Below are positions 15,306-23,199 of a stretch of DNA of 64,000 bases, in pieces. The notes under the pieces are model-generated. The model was not told the DNA's origin. It saw only the letters and a list, made by a program, of their open reading frames with translations, and did no database searches. The position numbers and the translations under genes are program-made. Every line of letters starts with the position of its first letter. The stretch's first letter is position 1. The stretch covers positions 1,681,058 through 1,745,057 of the forward strand of contig KE159795.1 of NCBI GenBank assembly GCA_000403475.2, in the 5' to 3' direction. The DNA is from Lachnospiraceae bacterium MD308. Lineage in GTDB: Bacteria > Bacillota > Clostridia > Lachnospirales > Lachnospiraceae.

Positions 15306-16613
15306 TCAGTTTGCGTACGGTATTTCTATTTTTTGTATTACCAATCCATCTTCCACACTTATTACGTGTATAAGCTCTTCTCTCTCTTTCAGGATATTTT
15401 TCACCCAGTATAATCCCATTCCCCTTCCGACTCCTTTTGTAGATACCCCCTTCTGGAATATTTTAGACAGATTAGGGTACTGCCGGCAGGAATTGGCAAC
15501 TTTAAATATTGCTCCTTCTTCTGTACTGGATGCCTCGATAATGAGCTTTTTTAATTCGGTTTCTTCTGCCGCTTCTATCGCGTTATCTATAAAGATTCCC
15601 AAAATTCTATTAATTATCTGTATTTCTGGATATTTTACCTCTAGCCCATCTTCTATCTTTATCTCTGGTTCTATGTCTTTACTAAGTGCCCTCAGAATCT
15701 TCTCATATAAAACCCCTTTTATCTCCATTGGCTGTATATTACGAAGACTTTTCCAGATGTGCAAATCTTTATAGTAATCTGTCTCTTTTGTCCAGGTTAA
15801 TTTCTGATAGTATACTTTGAGCTGCTCCATCTCTCCTTCGCGGATATATCCAGCCATCTCTGCAATTATGTTTTTGTAATCATGTTTAAATGCTCTCAGC
15901 TCATCTATCATTTGTTCCATACTTAAGACATAATTTTCTGTTATTTCTTTCTGATGCCCCTCTGCTTTTCTCTGTTCAGCCGATCGGATACTTGAAGCAC
16001 ATAAAACAATCAATAGGCTGCTTATCAGCATACAAATAAAAAAGAGAATACAGTTAAGACCTAATCCCCGTACATTGTACCCCGCTTTTTCCCCCATTGA
16101 TATCGTAAACAAGAAAATAAGCAAGTATAATACCCCATTAGCAAACATTCCATAACGAATCGCCGGAGCGACACTGCTGATATGGCCCGAAAAATTCAGT
16201 TTTTCATATAGGATATAACGCAGCCCTCTTAAAATCAGCCACAGGAATACAGTATATACCGCCCAAAACACTTCCCCATAATGATCTACAAAGTCAACTA
16301 ATGGAATCCCAAGTAACGCCACTATCCCCCAAAAGAACATATTATTGCACAGTATATTGATCAGATATCCGACCGCTGCCATAAATCCATTCTCCAACCG
16401 ATATTCTTCTGTCAACAAAAACAGCAAAATCAACAGCCCAATTACCATAGGAATGCCCATAATCTGTCCAAAGGTATTCCCCAAAAATGCCATCGCAAAT
16501 ACATATGCCGCTATAATCGCCACTCTCTGGCGCTTCATCCTGTAAGGAATCAACATCGTTGTTGACATCACAACCATCAAAGAGGTAAATACACATGAAA
16601 TCAGAAGTTTCAT
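15306..16613 (-). CDS. agrC: AgrC-like GHKL sensor histidine kinase
   Basis: A 435-aa kinase. About six hydrophobic helices fill residues 1-210, a phosphoacceptor region RAFKHDYKNIIAEM lies near 240, and a GHKL ATPase domain follows with N-box LGIFIDNAIEAAEE and G-box GRGMGLYWVKNIL. This matches the AgrC class that binds cyclic peptides at its membrane domain. GGGAGGAAGA precedes ATG 16613. It is downstream of the response regulator by about 12 bases, the reverse of the Staphylococcus order but common in Clostridia. Its partner peptide is presumably the Ser-type AgrD product. Confidence 0.85.
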   Translation of the reverse strand: MKLLISCVFTSLMVVMSTTMLIPYRMKRQRVAIIAAYVFAMAFLGNTFGQIMGIPMVIGLLILLFLLTEEYRLENGFMAAVGYLINILCNNMFFWGIVALLGIPLVDFVDHYGEVFWAVYTVFLWLILRGLRYILYEKLNFSGHISSVAPAIRYGMFANGVLYLLIFLFTISMGEKAGYNVRGLGLNCILFFICMLISSLLIVLCASSIRSAEQRKAEGHQKEITENYVLSMEQMIDELRAFKHDYKNIIAEMAGYIREGEMEQLKVYYQKLTWTKETDYYKDLHIWKSLRNIQPMEIKGVLYEKILRALSKDIEPEIKIEDGLEVKYPEIQIINRILGIFIDNAIEAAEETELKKLIIEASSTEEGAIFKVANSCRQYPNLSKIFQKGVSTKGVGRGMGLYWVKNILKEREELIHVISVEDGLVIQKIEIPYAN

Positions 16614-16625
16614 ATTCTTCCCTCC

Positions 16626-17408
16626 CTACTGTACGACTAATCCATAATGACCGTCTCCCTGCATCAATTTACACAAGCTTCCAATCTCACGGTATGGTAC
16701 TTCTAATTCATATCCACATTCAAGAAAAATCTTTCGTCCCTTTTTATCTATCTCTCTGATTTTTTGTTTCTGGACAATACAAGACTTGCTAATAAAAATA
16801 AAAGCTTCATCCAGCATCTCGCTTATATTTTTTAATGACTGGCGAAGTGTTAGTTTTTTATAAGAAAGGTAAATCTCTATCTGGTGGCTTCCTTTTACTG
16901 CCTGTATAAATAAGATATCATCCTTATTAACCTCCAGCACTCTACTTCCAGCAGATATTGAGATACTATTTTGTTTCTTTTCTTTCATAAGTTCAATTTT
17001 ACCAAAGATATTCTCCATCCTTACTTTCATTTCATTACCCATTCTATCTGAAAGAAAATATTCCGGTTTTTTGATAATATAGTCTAGCGGCTCCAGTTTA
17101 TATTCAAAAGCTCTGAACGCCAAATCTTCCTGCGAAGTCAAAAATACAATATAGATATCTCTGTCCTGTTTTTTTAATTTTCTCGCCAACCCAAAACCAT
17201 CCATAGTATAGCCATTTAATTCGACATCAAGAAAAAATAGTGCCGTATTTTCCTCATTCTTTATAAAATCATTAATTGTGAAAAGCGGATTATTCCTTGC
17301 TGATACAATCTCAGCCTGTATGTGGTTTTCCTTCAAAAATGACTCGATGACTTTTTTAAAGTAATTGAGCTGAGACAGTTCATCTTCACAAAGATATATG
17401 TCAATCAT
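16626..17408 (-). CDS. agrA: AgrA-like LytTR response regulator
   Basis: A 260-aa regulator. The N-terminal receiver domain has the acidic pocket (CEDE near residue 7), a phosphoacceptor Asp in FFLDVELNGYTMDG, and a conserved Lys in YIIKKPEY. The C-terminal LytTR DNA-binding domain (about 150-250) has KLTLRQSLKNISEML and FISKSCIVQKQKIREI. GAGAGGAGG precedes ATG 17408. It is the first gene of the kinase/regulator operon. Its own promoter carries the TGTCA-type box found at three other loci in the island, suggesting positive autoregulation. Confidence 0.87.
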   Translation of the reverse strand: MIDIYLCEDELSQLNYFKKVIESFLKENHIQAEIVSARNNPLFTINDFIKNEENTALFFLDVELNGYTMDGFGLARKLKKQDRDIYIVFLTSQEDLAFRAFEYKLEPLDYIIKKPEYFLSDRMGNEMKVRMENIFGKIELMKEKKQNSISISAGSRVLEVNKDDILFIQAVKGSHQIEIYLSYKKLTLRQSLKNISEMLDEAFIFISKSCIVQKQKIREIDKKGRKIFLECGYELEVPYREIGSLCKLMQGDGHYGLVVQ

Positions 17409-17459
17409 TCTGTTTCCTCCTCTCTACCTAATCTAATACTAAAATATCTGTTTCTATAA

Positions 17460-17491
17460 AATATAAGCCTCTGAAGGCAATATCCGTGACA
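17460..17491 (-). promoter_or_regulatory. LytTR-type promoter of agrA/agrC, copy 3
   Basis: TGTCACG (17491-17485) with 21 bp between TGTCA and TATATT (17465-17460), followed by GCTTATATTTTATAG-type sequence. It reads toward the response regulator gene. Confidence 0.65.
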
Positions 17492-17527
17492 ATATTTTTA
17501 TTATTTTATAAAATTTCTAAAAAAGTA

Positions 17528-17558
17528 TTGACCTTCAAGCCGCTTTAACCCTTATAAT
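17528..17558 (+). promoter_or_regulatory. MerR-type promoter of the MerR gene
   Basis: -35 TTGACC (17528-17533), 19-bp spacer, -10 TATAAT (17553-17558). The first 21 bp match the promoter at 6241-6211. TTCAAG and CTTTAA form the operator dyad. It is probably autoregulated. Confidence 0.7.
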
Positions 17559-17591
17559 CAGGGTATCAAACATCAAAGGAGGGCATTTATC

Positions 17592-18740
17592 ATGACGATT
17601 AAAGATGTAGAAAACAAACTTGGCATCACCAAAGCAAATATCAGGTATTATGAAAATGAAGGACTTATCTCCCCAAAAAGAAATGATACAAATAACTATC
17701 GGGAATATTCCGAACAGGACATCGAACAGCTTGAACGGATTAAAGTATTAAGAGTCCTCGGAGTTCCTATCTCTGACATCCGGGAGCTGAAAGACGGAAA
17801 GCTGAATCTTGACGCCGTTATGGAAAATCGTCTCAAACTGCTGCATGAGGAAGAGCAGAACCTTGAGGCAGTCAGGCGTGTATGCGAAAACCTGCGCCAG
17901 TGCCATCTTCCTTTTGATTCTGTATCAGAGTCAATACTGGAAGAGGATGAGGCTTCCTGGGGCGAACAGCTTGCGAAGGTTTTGAAGGAAGATATTACAA
18001 AAGAAATCCTGACACCGAAACAGTTTAACAAAAATCTGGCGCTGATGCTGTCTTATGGATATTGTATATGTGCCGTCGTCTCATTTCTCCTCGGAGATTG
18101 GATATACTCTTCTGCCGACGGCATCTATTTTCCCGAAAAACTTATGGATTCTCCGGGAATGATGGAAAAAGTATTTCCATTTGCCTCTACAATGGGAACC
18201 TTCTTTTTCCTTCCGGTTATTTTATGCATCATTTGTTATGCAGGGATGTATTTTACCAAAAACACAACTATATTAATGGTAATCTTCCATATAAATGCCA
18301 TCAATCTGGCTCCATTACTTATAGCCGCCTACACTTTTGCAAGAGGTTTTATCTTCCTCTGGAAGAAAGACACTTCTATAAGCGGACAGCATTTTGGACT
18401 TTTCTGGCTTATGACCGCAGCATATGTGATTATACTGTTCTTGTTATCCCGGACGTGGAAACACTTCTTTACCAAAGCGCGGTACGTAATCGCTGCAGCT
18501 CTGGGATATACCGCAGTCATGACACTCATCGGCGGTACGCTTAGCGGGATGTGGATAGCATTTTTCATCGGCTTCTTCCTGTTTACTATGTACATTGGCC
18601 TGAACTGGTTCCATGCTTACCATGATGCTAATAATAACAACAGATACTTCGCCGTAACGGAAGGCTTAAGGATTATGAATATCTTCGGTGCTGCATTCGA
18701 TATGAGAGGAAAGACAAGCCCTACCTGGGTACAAAGATAA
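17592..18740 (+). CDS. Membrane-bound MerR family regulator
   Basis: A 382-aa protein with an N-terminal MerR helix-turn-helix (MTIKDVENKLGITKANIRYY, then YENEGLISPKRN), a coiled-coil dimerisation helix at about 65-110, and then seven or so hydrophobic helices from residue 145 to 355 in place of an effector domain. So it is a DNA-binding protein fixed to the membrane. AAAGGAGG precedes ATG 17592. Its promoter has a 19-bp spacer shared with the BceAB-like operon about 11 kb away. I infer that it senses a membrane-active compound or envelope state and activates the resistance transporter and itself. It is transcribed opposite to the rest of the agr island. Confidence 0.8.
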   Translation: MTIKDVENKLGITKANIRYYENEGLISPKRNDTNNYREYSEQDIEQLERIKVLRVLGVPISDIRELKDGKLNLDAVMENRLKLLHEEEQNLEAVRRVCENLRQCHLPFDSVSESILEEDEASWGEQLAKVLKEDITKEILTPKQFNKNLALMLSYGYCICAVVSFLLGDWIYSSADGIYFPEKLMDSPGMMEKVFPFASTMGTFFFLPVILCIICYAGMYFTKNTTILMVIFHINAINLAPLLIAAYTFARGFIFLWKKDTSISGQHFGLFWLMTAAYVIILFLLSRTWKHFFTKARYVIAAALGYTAVMTLIGGTLSGMWIAFFIGFFLFTMYIGLNWFHAYHDANNNNRYFAVTEGLRIMNIFGAAFDMRGKTSPTWVQR

Positions 18741-18750
18741 TTATCGAATT

Positions 18751-18787
18751 ATTGCAAACAGGGAGCGAATTCACCCTCCGCTCCCTG
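18751..18787 (+). terminator. Terminator of the MerR gene (duplicated at 6762)
   Basis: The hairpin AGGGAGCG, 11-nt loop, CGCTCCCT follows the MerR stop by about 20 bases. The 35 bases 18751-18785 are identical to 6762-6796. Confidence 0.7.
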
Positions 18788-18843
18788 TTATCTTACTTTC
18801 ATCATATTTATGTTCTGTACCGCCTTTTCTATCTGCTGTCTTG

Positions 18844-19626
18844 TCACACCCGGGCCACCACCGGCTTCGGCCCCTCAAACATCACGATTACAACAGGAGT
18901 TCCCGGCTGAATCTCTTCTTCATTGGTCTTTATCTTTATCTGTTTGCCGCGAAACGTTCCTTTACCCTTGTAAGTGATTACCGTATCTGCCACTCCAATC
19001 TCCCAGAGAAGTTCCATCTCCCTTTTATTATTCAACGTCTGGATATAACTTCTTAACACAATCTGCGCCGCCGCCGCTATTATGCTTATCCATACGCCCC
19101 GCTCCATACTGTGCGCCATCAACGCCACTCCGACGGCCAGTATAAATCCGCTGTTGTTCATGGCTCCGGCACCTGCGCCGCCCCAGTCTTTTCCATGCAC
19201 ATAGTAAAGCTCCAGGTCATTGTGCTTCTCCCATGCGCTTAACAGGAAACCATATACAAGGAGCGCTCTCCCGATATACTCCGGTATAATTACAGGCACT
19301 CCGGCTGCACTTATATCTACAACTCCCATACCTCTTTCCAGCACCCATCTCGTCAACAGAGTCAGGACGCAGCATGCTAAAAACCATATAGCCATATTAA
19401 GGTCAAGCACGTCTCTGTAAATCCGGTTCATCTCCCGCCCCGCCTCTCCGGGGTCACCCATCTGCCTTACAGCCTCTTCTTCCGCTTCCTCCTCACTCAT
19501 GCCGGATTCCATGAGCGCCTCCTTGCAGTCCTCGATATGATCCTGGTACTCTCTCATAATCTCTTTTCTTATCCTGGAACTTTCGATGCGCTTTGTCAAT
19601 GCCTGCAAATATTTATCAGCCTTCAT
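18844..19626 (-). CDS. Membrane protein with N-terminal permease-prefix-like domain
   Basis: A 260-aa protein. Its N-terminus (KYLQALTKRIESSRIRKEIM and EYQDHIEDCKEALMESGMSE, then EEAEEEAVRQMGDP) matches the helical DUF1700/permease-prefix domain seen in proteins encoded next to PadR regulators. Four hydrophobic helices follow between about 85 and 190, then a hydrophilic C-terminus. The ATG at 19626, preceded by GGTGGTG, overlaps the PadR stop by 11 bases. The pair is a common membrane-protein/PadR module. The function is uncertain; such proteins often control envelope stress or transport. Confidence 0.8.
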   Translation of the reverse strand: MKADKYLQALTKRIESSRIRKEIMREYQDHIEDCKEALMESGMSEEEAEEEAVRQMGDPGEAGREMNRIYRDVLDLNMAIWFLACCVLTLLTRWVLERGMGVVDISAAGVPVIIPEYIGRALLVYGFLLSAWEKHNDLELYYVHGKDWGGAGAGAMNNSGFILAVGVALMAHSMERGVWISIIAAAAQIVLRSYIQTLNNKREMELLWEIGVADTVITYKGKGTFRGKQIKIKTNEEEIQPGTPVVIVMFEGPKPVVARV

Positions 19627-19963
19627 AATTCACACCACCTATCATCGTGCCTACTGCTTCTGCGTATGTGTTCCACTCCTCTATCATCTTGTCAAGGTAT
19701 TTGCGCCCACTTGGCGTAATCTGGTAATACTTGCGAAGCTTGCCGTTAGCCTCCTTATCGTATCCCTTCAGATACCCACCCTGCACCAGACTGTGAAGCA
19801 ATGGGTAGAGCGTCCCTACCTTAAGCTCAAATACATTGTTGGAACGTTTGGATAAAGTGCTTATCATCTCGTATCCATACATATCCTTTTCCGACAAAAG
19901 CTTTAAAAGCAGCATGGATGTATTACCAGAAACAAGATTCCTACTTACTGTCATATTACTCAC
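19616..19963 (-). CDS. PadR family transcriptional regulator
   Basis: A 115-aa PadR protein with a winged helix at about 1-80 (LLLKLLSEKDMYGYEMISTL, KVGTLYPLLHSLVQGGYLKG) and a short C-terminal helix. The promoter upstream (20042-20014) contains TATCGAT/CGATG sequence around the -10 and -35, typical of PadR autoregulation. Equivalent sequence stands in one promoter of the BceAB-like operon (6111-6083), so I infer that PadR represses both. It is co-transcribed with the membrane protein downstream. Confidence 0.87.
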   Translation of the reverse strand: MSNMTVSRNLVSGNTSMLLLKLLSEKDMYGYEMISTLSKRSNNVFELKVGTLYPLLHSLVQGGYLKGYDKEANGKLRKYYQITPSGRKYLDKMIEEWNTYAEAVGTMIGGVNYEG

Positions 19964-20013
19964 CTCGCTTTTTATTGTTATATTTTCGATATATATCGGC
20001 TTTCGTTATATTC

Positions 20014-20042
20014 ATATTACATCGGCAATCGATATATGTCAA
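20014..20042 (-). promoter_or_regulatory. Promoter of padR with PadR operator
   Basis: TTGACA (20042-20037), 17-bp spacer TATATCGATTGCCGATG, -10 TAATAT (20019-20014). Inverted ATCG/CGAT elements continue downstream to about 19985. It aligns closely with 6111-6083. Confidence 0.65.
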
Positions 20043-20112
20043 CACTTTTTTTCTTTCTCAACAAAAAATCACCATCCCCGATGCCTTAATACATCAAAAA
20101 CAGTGATTTCAC

Positions 20113-20185
20113 TGCGCGATCAGGGGCTCGAACCCTGGACACCCTGATTAAGAGTCAGGTGCTCTACCAACTGAGCTAATCGCGC
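20113..20185 (-). tRNA. tRNA-Lys (CTT)
   Basis: A 73-nt cloverleaf: acceptor GCGCGAT/ATCGCGC, D-arm GCTCAGTTGGTAGAGC, anticodon stem-loop CCTGACTCTTAATCAGG with anticodon CTT, T-arm CAGGGTTCGAGCCCCTG, discriminator A. No CCA is encoded. Confidence 0.95.
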
Positions 20186-20406
20186 TTAATTCTTAATTTT
20201 CTTTTATTATTTCCTTAACGCAAGTGCTATTATATAACAGAATTCCTGTCATTGCAAGTGTTTTTTTTAATTTATTTTATTTTTTTCGAGTTTTGCTGCA
20301 CAACAATTGGCACTCACTCCTGCATCATGCTCTTACGGAATGCGCAGCAAGTGCGCATTCCTGGCTTCTCTATAACCCTGACTATGATATATTGGGCGCC
20401 CGCCAA
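20186..20406. other. Gene-free stretch with a perfect hairpin at 20337-20361
   Basis: About 220 bases upstream of the tRNA. GGAATGCGCA, loop GCAAG, TGCGCATTCC forms a perfect 10-bp stem without a T-run, so it is not a classical terminator. The rest is A/T-rich with no ORF that I can support. Confidence 0.5.
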
Positions 20407-21369
20407 TTATTTTTTCAGCATTTGCAACCTCCGGCATGCCTCTTCCACTGTGTCTTCATCAAATGCATAACATGCCCTGAACCACCCTGGCCGTTCACAC
20501 CCAAAAAGTCCTCCCGGGGAGATATTAAGCATTAATTCGTTATATATCTTATCCCACAAAACCTGCTCCGCAGAAAATTCCTGTTTTTCCATATATTCTG
20601 ACAAATCCGCCATCACAAAGATTCCAGCCTGCGCTTTCATCATGGGTATTCCCATCTCGGCAAGCCCCCGGCTGAATATCCGGTACGCTTTTCCAAGGCG
20701 CTTTCTTGACAGCTCCATAATCTCACCCAATTCCGGTTCCTTCAAAAGAGCGGTCAACAATGACTGCGTGTGCGAAGAAACACTGGAATAATATGTAATT
20801 GATGCAAATCCCTGTATGATATCCGGATTAAAGGAAAAACACATGCCCGTCCGGAAGCCGGACAGTACGAAATCTTTTGCAAAGCTGCTTGTCACATGCA
20901 CTCTATGCCGGTATGCGTCAGGAACCAGCCTCATAGTGCTTACAAAATGAGCTTCCGGATCAAATACTGTCTGCGCATAGATTTCATCAGAAATCACATC
21001 CAGGTCATGCTCCATCGCGAAATCAAGCAGACTGCGAATCGCCTCCTCTTTATAAACAGTTCCGATGGGATTGTTCGGTGACGAGAATAATACGGCACGC
21101 ACTCTTTTTCCTTCTCCCGTAACTCTCTCATACGCCTGTTCAAAGGCATCTCTGGAGAGTGTCTCATCACATGGCACCCCCAATGCAAGAACGCCTGCCC
21201 GTTCGTTGATGTCATCCACAAAACTAGAATAATACGGGGCAGGTATTAAAAACACATCCCCTGGTTCTGCCAAAAGTGTTGCCAATGTCTCCAGCGCAAC
21301 CGTACAGCCTGCACAAATTTTTGACTTTCCGGCACCAAAAAAGACAAGGCTTGAATTCATGAAATTCAT
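20407..21369 (-). pseudogene. N-terminally truncated PLP-dependent aminotransferase
   Basis: 320 aa of a class I/II aminotransferase (ACC-synthase/AspC fold). It has the GCTVALETLATLLAEPGDVF region, a SSPNNPIG motif, SDEIYAQTVFD and the PLP-lysine motif SSFAKDFVLSGFRTG, then the usual small domain. A full-length member has about 400 residues, and here the first 80 or so, including the substrate-binding N-terminus, are missing. The frame stops (TGA) twelve codons above ATG 21369, and no ribosome binding site is clear. It directly abuts the regulator gene at 21416, so an old deletion joined them. Probably inactive. Confidence 0.75.
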
Positions 21370-21415
21370 GCCCTGTCCGGAATCACTTTGCTGTATATTA
21401 TTTCAGACGTCTCCG

Positions 21416-22669
21416 CTACAGATATCTTAAAAGATCCTCCGCCGTCAGCTCCATGCAATAGGATTTGGCGAGTATATCTTCATAAAATTTCTGAAACGCA
21501 TCCCGCATTTTCGGGTAGGTGGAGATATGATAATTTGCGTTTGCTCTGTTTTTTGAATTCTCTATATTCAAAGAATACGTATCTAAGAAAATGGAAGGCG
21601 CCTTTCTTAACTCCTCGCTAAGAACTACGGTATCCCTGATCAGATACATCTTGAATTCAGGATTAGATTTCATAACCTCACTCAAGTATCTCAGATGTTT
21701 ATAGACTTGTTCCTGGGTAAGCTGTTGAAAGCGGTTTCCTACGCTTACTTTACCGTCTGCCAGATATTTATTCAACATAGACGAATAGATCACAAGATCA
21801 ATCTGTGAGCGGCAAGTCCGCTTTTCAAAGACATTCTTTAATTTCTCCAGATATCTGCCATATGCTTTATTTTCCGCTTTCTCAACAAATACATCCATAA
21901 CGTCCGCCGGGAATAACATCGCTGGAGATTCGTTAAAAAACAACCACTGTCTGCGGTCGGAATAAGAGTCAAGCTGTACGTTCGTTTTCTGCAGGCTCTC
22001 CGGCTTGGCAGAATCCAAAAGCTTCTCTGCGGAATCTGTTATCTGGCTGCATATATCTGCGAATTTTTTAATTACCTGCTCCTGCATGGAAAAGACCGCG
22101 GCAATCTCCCCCTCAAGAACCCACAGCATCTGTAAGCAAAATAAATAGTTAACAACGAAAAGCTGCGGTGTGTCCGGTCTCCGGCGAACAATCGTTATCT
22201 CAACAAAACCCAGACTGCCAATGATTTTCAAGATTGCTGTTGTATAAAAATAATAGTTTTTTGTAAGCTCCTCCGTATTAAGCGCAAGTTTAATCTGTAC
22301 ATGCTCTGCGCCCATATCATGAATCTCCTCTATAATTCTATGAAATTCTTTTCCGTATAGATGGAACAAATCAAACGTCGCCGTTATGGATATATTGTGC
22401 CCGCCAAGCTCCATCGCCTGGCGGCAGGCAGCACGCGTCAACTGTGCCAGCTCCTTGTGGCTGTTCAAAAATGACATCTGACCATTCTGGAAACTTTGAA
22501 AAAGCCTGGCGCTGCCTGCACAGTCATAGGCTGATTTGAGTTCTGTATATACCTTCTCTTTCTCTATCCCTCTCCCCGAATTTCTGTCAGCTCCCTTAGA
22601 CAGAAAATCCGCAATCTGACCGATGATCCGATCGGCATTCCTGGCCGACGGCAGCTTGCTGCCATTCAT
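21416..22669 (-). pseudogene. XRE-type regulator with broken 5' end
   Basis: A 417-aa ORF starting at a Met inside a helix-turn-helix. The bases upstream (to about 22735) encode GRASELANALGYDPTYISK in frame with WMNGSKLPSARN, which is the recognition part of an XRE domain, but the frame then meets a TAA. Upstream, IAAELEKLNNL in a different frame looks like the original N-terminus. So the gene has a frameshift and no good start codon. The rest is a long mostly helical domain that I do not recognise. It is followed immediately by the truncated aminotransferase gene. A shortened protein might still be made from 22669, but without intact DNA binding. Confidence 0.65.
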
Positions 22670-22771
22670 CCATTTACTGATGTACGTTGGGTCATATCCA
22701 AGCGCATTGGCAAGCTCACTCGCACGCCCTAAAAAGTCAAGTTATTCAACTTTTCTAATTCAGCCGCTATA

Positions 22772-22909
22772 AAAGTTAGCGAAAGTTAAATTTCTACTTT
22801 CACTACAAAAAACAATGCCAAAAACCGCACAAAATAAAGGTTTTTGACATTGTATATACTGTTGCAAAACATTGATTTCCAATTAGTGAAAGTTAGCGAA
22901 AGTTAAATT
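22772..22909. repeat. Direct repeats of AAGTTAGCGAAAGTTAAATT
   Basis: The 20-mer occurs at about 22773-22792 and 22890-22909, 117 bp apart. Extra GAAAGTTA-like units are adjacent. They lie upstream of the broken XRE gene and may be its operators. Confidence 0.55.
22807..22852 (-). terminator. Terminator after the ATP-binding protein gene
   Basis: On the minus strand CAATGTCAAAAACC pairs with GGTTTTTGGCATTG, followed by TTTTTT. It lies past the original stop of the gene disrupted by the MITE. Confidence 0.7.
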
Positions 22910-22924
22910 ATGCCCAATATGGTA

Positions 22925-23197
22925 CCCTCAGTAAACAAAGGAACACACGGTCGGAGAAGAACCAATTTTTGCTCCTGCTGCGTTGCTTTCCTTCCGCGTA
23001 CGTCCAGTACGCGTCAGTCAAGCGCCTTGCAGGAACAAAAATTGGTTTCTTTCCGACTCTACGACCCTGACCATAGATATTTGGGCGATTTTCAAGGCGG
23101 ACGATTGAGGCGTACTGGACGTACGCCGATTGAGGACAACGCAGAAAATCACCCAAATATCATGGTTCAGGGCGTGTATTCCTTTGTTCACTGAGGG
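22925..23197. mobile_element. 273-bp MITE, copy 1
   Basis: The element has 25-bp terminal inverted repeats (CCCTCAGTAAACAAAGGAAC against CCCTCAGTGAACAAAGGAAT), is flanked by TA on both sides, and contains two long internal hairpins (GTCGGA...TCCGAC and CCCTGA...TCAGGG arms). A copy with two differences lies at 62836-63108. It has no coding capacity. The TA duplication fits an IS630/mariner-type transposase working in trans. Removing the element plus one TA restores the end of the host gene as KKYIPYWA-stop. Confidence 0.88.
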
Positions 23198-23199
23198 TA

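Noticed and set aside
18751..18785. The 35-bp duplicate as attachment sites of an integrated element (6762 and 18751)
   Set aside because: The copies are terminator hairpins next to a gene end and a gene remnant, in the same orientation, with no integrase between them; a duplication scar is simpler.
20337..20361. Rho-independent terminator
   Set aside because: The stem is perfect, but neither strand has a T-run after it; it is listed only as a hairpin in the gene-free stretch.
22908..23156. ORFs of 82-118 aa within the two repeat elements (also 62726-63195)
   Set aside because: They are reading frames through the MITE hairpins, present in both copies because the DNA is repeated. There are no ribosome binding sites, and composition follows the inverted repeats.
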